A stretch of DNA of 64,000 nt from NCBI GenBank assembly GCA_001275005.1, contig JWZX01003001.1, forward strand, positions 1-64,000. Direction: 5' to 3'. The position numbers and the translations under genes were made by a program. This document shows positions 61,915-64,000 of this stretch, piece after piece (the stretch's first letter is position 1; the number at the start of each line of letters is the position of its first letter). The notes beneath the pieces are model-generated. The model did not search any database and had not been told where the DNA came from. It saw only the letters and a list, made by a program, of their open reading frames with translations. The DNA comes from Chrysochromulina tobinii (lineage: Eukaryota; Haptophyta; Prymnesiales; Chrysochromulinaceae).

Positions 61915-63997
61915 TCATGCCCCTAATTTGGCAGGCGCGGAGCGAGTGACGCAGTGGCGCCGATGGGAGCCGAGGCCGGAGATGGATTCAAATGGTCGCC
62001 CGCACGCGTCGCATATGAAGTTGCCGAAGGCGTCAGGCAGAACAGGGCCGGAATGACCGTTTCGATAGCGTGAGCCGCACGCAGAGCATAGGGTGCCTGA
62101 TCCACTCGGACCTGGTTCCTTGCCGCTCGTCTCTTGCCGTTTGCACTCGCACCACTCGCAGCGCCACTGGCCGCCGTCACAATCGCGGGAGTGTATACCC
62201 AGCGCGCGGAACGACTCGAAGGTGCGCTCGCACCGTTCGCAAGGGTAGCGCCCGTTGGCGTCCGTGGGCGGCACCGCGACATGCCCCGCGCGAAAGCGCG
62301 ACGAGCATAGAGAGCACAGCGTCCCGCCGCCGTCTGGGCCCGGTCCCTTGCCGCTCGCCTCGTCCGCCTTGCACTCGCACCACTGGCAGCGCCACTGGCC
62401 GCCGTCGCAGAAGCGGCGGTGGCTGCCTAACCCCATGATGAGTTCGAACCCCTTGCCGCATTTGTCGCACACATAGAGACCCTGATCATTCTTGGGCGGC
62501 GGCCCCGAATGGCCAGCGCGATGGCGAGCGCCGCAAGCGGAGCAGAGAGTGCCTCCGCCATGTGGACCCGGCGCCTTGCCACTCGTCTCGTCTGCCTTGC
62601 ACTCGCACCACTGGCAGCGCCACTGGCCGCCGTCGCAGAAGCGGCGGTGAACACCGAGCCCAGGGATGTTGTCGAACGTCTTGCCGCACTTGTCGCACAT
62701 GTAGAGACCCTGCCCAGTTAAGGGAGGTCATCAGAGAGGCCATCAGGGTCAGGGAGGTCATTAGGGAGGTCATTAAGGAGGTCATCAGAGAGGCCAGGTC
62801 ATCATGGCGTACCTGCTCGTTCTTGGGCGGTGGCCCGGAATGACCGTTTCGATAGCGCGAGCCGCACGCGCCGCAGAGGGTACCTGAACCATTAGGGCCT
62901 GGGCTCTTTCCACTTGTCTCGTGCGCCTTGCACTCGCACCACTCACAGCGCCACTGGCCGCCGTCACAGTCGCGGGAGTGTATACCCAGCGCGCGGAACG
63001 ACTCGAAGGTGCGCTCGCACCGCTCGCAAGGGTAGCGCCCGTTGGCGTCCGTGGGCGGCAACGCGACATGCCCCGCGCGAAAGCGCGAGGAGCACATAGA
63101 GCACAGAGTGCCGCCGCCATTTGGGCCCGGCCCCTTGCCGCTCGTCTCGTCCGCCTTGCACTCGCACCATTGGCAGCGCCACTGGCCGCCGTCGCAGAAG
63201 CGGCGGTGCGAGCCAAGACCCATGATGCTCTCGAAGGTTCGTTCACACTTGTCGCACACGTACTGCCCGGCCTCGTTACGAGGTGGCGGGCCAGCAGCAC
63301 CACCCTTCCAGCGCCCGGAGCATGCAGAGCATAGCGTCATTGCGCCAGCAGGCCCAGGCCCCTTTCCGTTAGAATCTTCCCATTTGCATTCGCACCACTG
63401 GCAGCGCCACGCGCCGCCGTCGCAGAAGCGGCGGTGGCCGCCGAGGTGTTTCATCGACGAGAAGCCCCGATGGCACGAGGCGCACAGGAACTCACCCTTG
63501 TCGTTCTGCACGGGCATGCCGTCGGCGCCGTGCCGGTAACGCTGGCTGCACGCATTGCAAAGCGTCTTGATCCCATTAGGCCCTGTTGCCCTATGGCTCG
63601 TCTCTGCCTCAGTGCAGTTACACCACTCGCACGCCCACGCCACCGAGCGGCCTTCGCAGAAGCGCGCGTGCGCGAAGAGACCGATGCGCGCCTCGTACGC
63701 CGCGCCACACGCCCGGCAACGCCACGCGCCGTCCGCCGACTTGCGCGCGTCCATGTCGACAGGCACCACCACCGGCAGCACTCCGCTGCGCCTGCCGCGC
63801 TTGGGCGTGAGCGATGGTGGCAGCAGCCATCGCTTGAGAGCGCGCGGCGCGCCATCGTCCGGCGGCGCGGCGGCGGCGGCCGCCGCCGCCGCGGCCGCCG
63901 CATTGCCGCCAAAGTACGCGATGCCGCCCATGCCGCCGCCGCCCCCGCCACCCTCATCGTCCTCAATGCCGTCTATATGCAGCCCAAGTCCGGTCAT
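61915..63997 (-). CDS. Tandem alternating C2HC and GATA-like zinc-finger protein
   Basis: Exons 63997-62813 and 62709-61915 (minus strand) encode 659 residues. The ATG lies three bases from the window edge, so the N-terminus may extend further. After Gly- and Ala-runs come eight C-x2-C-x12-H-x3-C fingers (YVCDKCERTFESIMGLGSHRRFC type). They alternate with seven GATA-like fingers, C-x2-C-x20-C-x2-C (WRCQWCECK...GPGPNG..TLC.AC..R), each with an extra Cys (CEC). GATA fingers bind GATA-type DNA or partner proteins; the C2HC units are degenerate C2H2-type. A DNA-binding nuclear role is likely. Neighbouring modules are close to identical in DNA, indicating recent expansion of the two-finger unit. 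Confidence 0.8.
62710..62812 (-). other. Finger-gene intron, CTGATGACCTC type
   Basis: 103-nt phase-0 intron, GTACGCC...AACTGGGCAG, filled with sense-strand TCTGATGACCTCC/TTAATGACCTCC units. It is the only intron here starting GTA rather than GTG. Confidence 0.85.
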
Positions 63998-64000
63998 TGG

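Overview
The window looks like nuclear DNA of a GC-rich, intron-poor unicellular alga. The genes are eukaryotic: an RDR-type RNA-dependent RNA polymerase, ORC2, a JmjC protein, a PHD/RING protein, a NACHT-LRR protein and spliceosomal GT-AG introns. Two enzymes of tetrapyrrole synthesis (protoporphyrinogen oxidase and a glutamate-1-semialdehyde aminomutase-like protein) fit a photosynthetic lineage. The oxidase begins with a signal-peptide-like segment, as expected for a complex (secondary) plastid. A haptophyte-like alga is my best guess, by inference only. No tRNA, rRNA or CRISPR was recognised.

Layout. 0-12.3 kb: end of a Gly-rich frame, a COG0523/CobW GTPase (-), a divergently transcribed RDR polymerase (+), and a five-exon TKL-type kinase with a C-terminal PX domain (+). 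12.3-15.1 kb: one low-complexity hypothetical ORF among relics. 15.1-28.6 kb: an ATPase-only Hsp70 (-), an aminomutase-like PLP enzyme (-), a palindromic repeat region, a glycosyltransferase-like protein (+), a multispan membrane protein (+), protoporphyrinogen oxidase (-) and a J-domain membrane protein (-). 28.6-31.0 kb: a rearranged reverse-transcriptase relic. 31.3-47.4 kb: an EF-hand/IQ/NACHT/LRR giant (+), a RING-PHD protein (+), a VHL-like/UIM protein (+), a GT90 glycosyltransferase (-) and a JmjC protein (+). 48.6-64 kb: a TIR-WW-decapeptide-repeat protein (-), ORC2 (-), an EF-hand/Sfi1-repeat/ankyrin protein (+), and a protein of alternating C2HC and GATA-like fingers (-) reaching the window edge.

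Gene models. Fifteen introns were placed by protein continuity and GT-AG ends. Fourteen begin with GTG and thirteen are phase 0. In several, the first bases of the intron are a near-perfect copy of the first bases of the next exon. Seven introns in five unrelated genes, on both strands, are filled with a CTGATnnCCTC-like oligomer that always runs in the sense direction of its gene. I regard this intron architecture as the most unusual signal here.

Functional links are loose, as expected for a eukaryotic chromosome. The RDR polymerase and an 84-bp-arm foldback could both belong to small-RNA biology. The EF-hand-NACHT-LRR and TIR proteins are candidate sensors with immune-type architecture. ORC2, the RING-PHD protein, the JmjC protein and the finger protein are nuclear. 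These groupings are inference.
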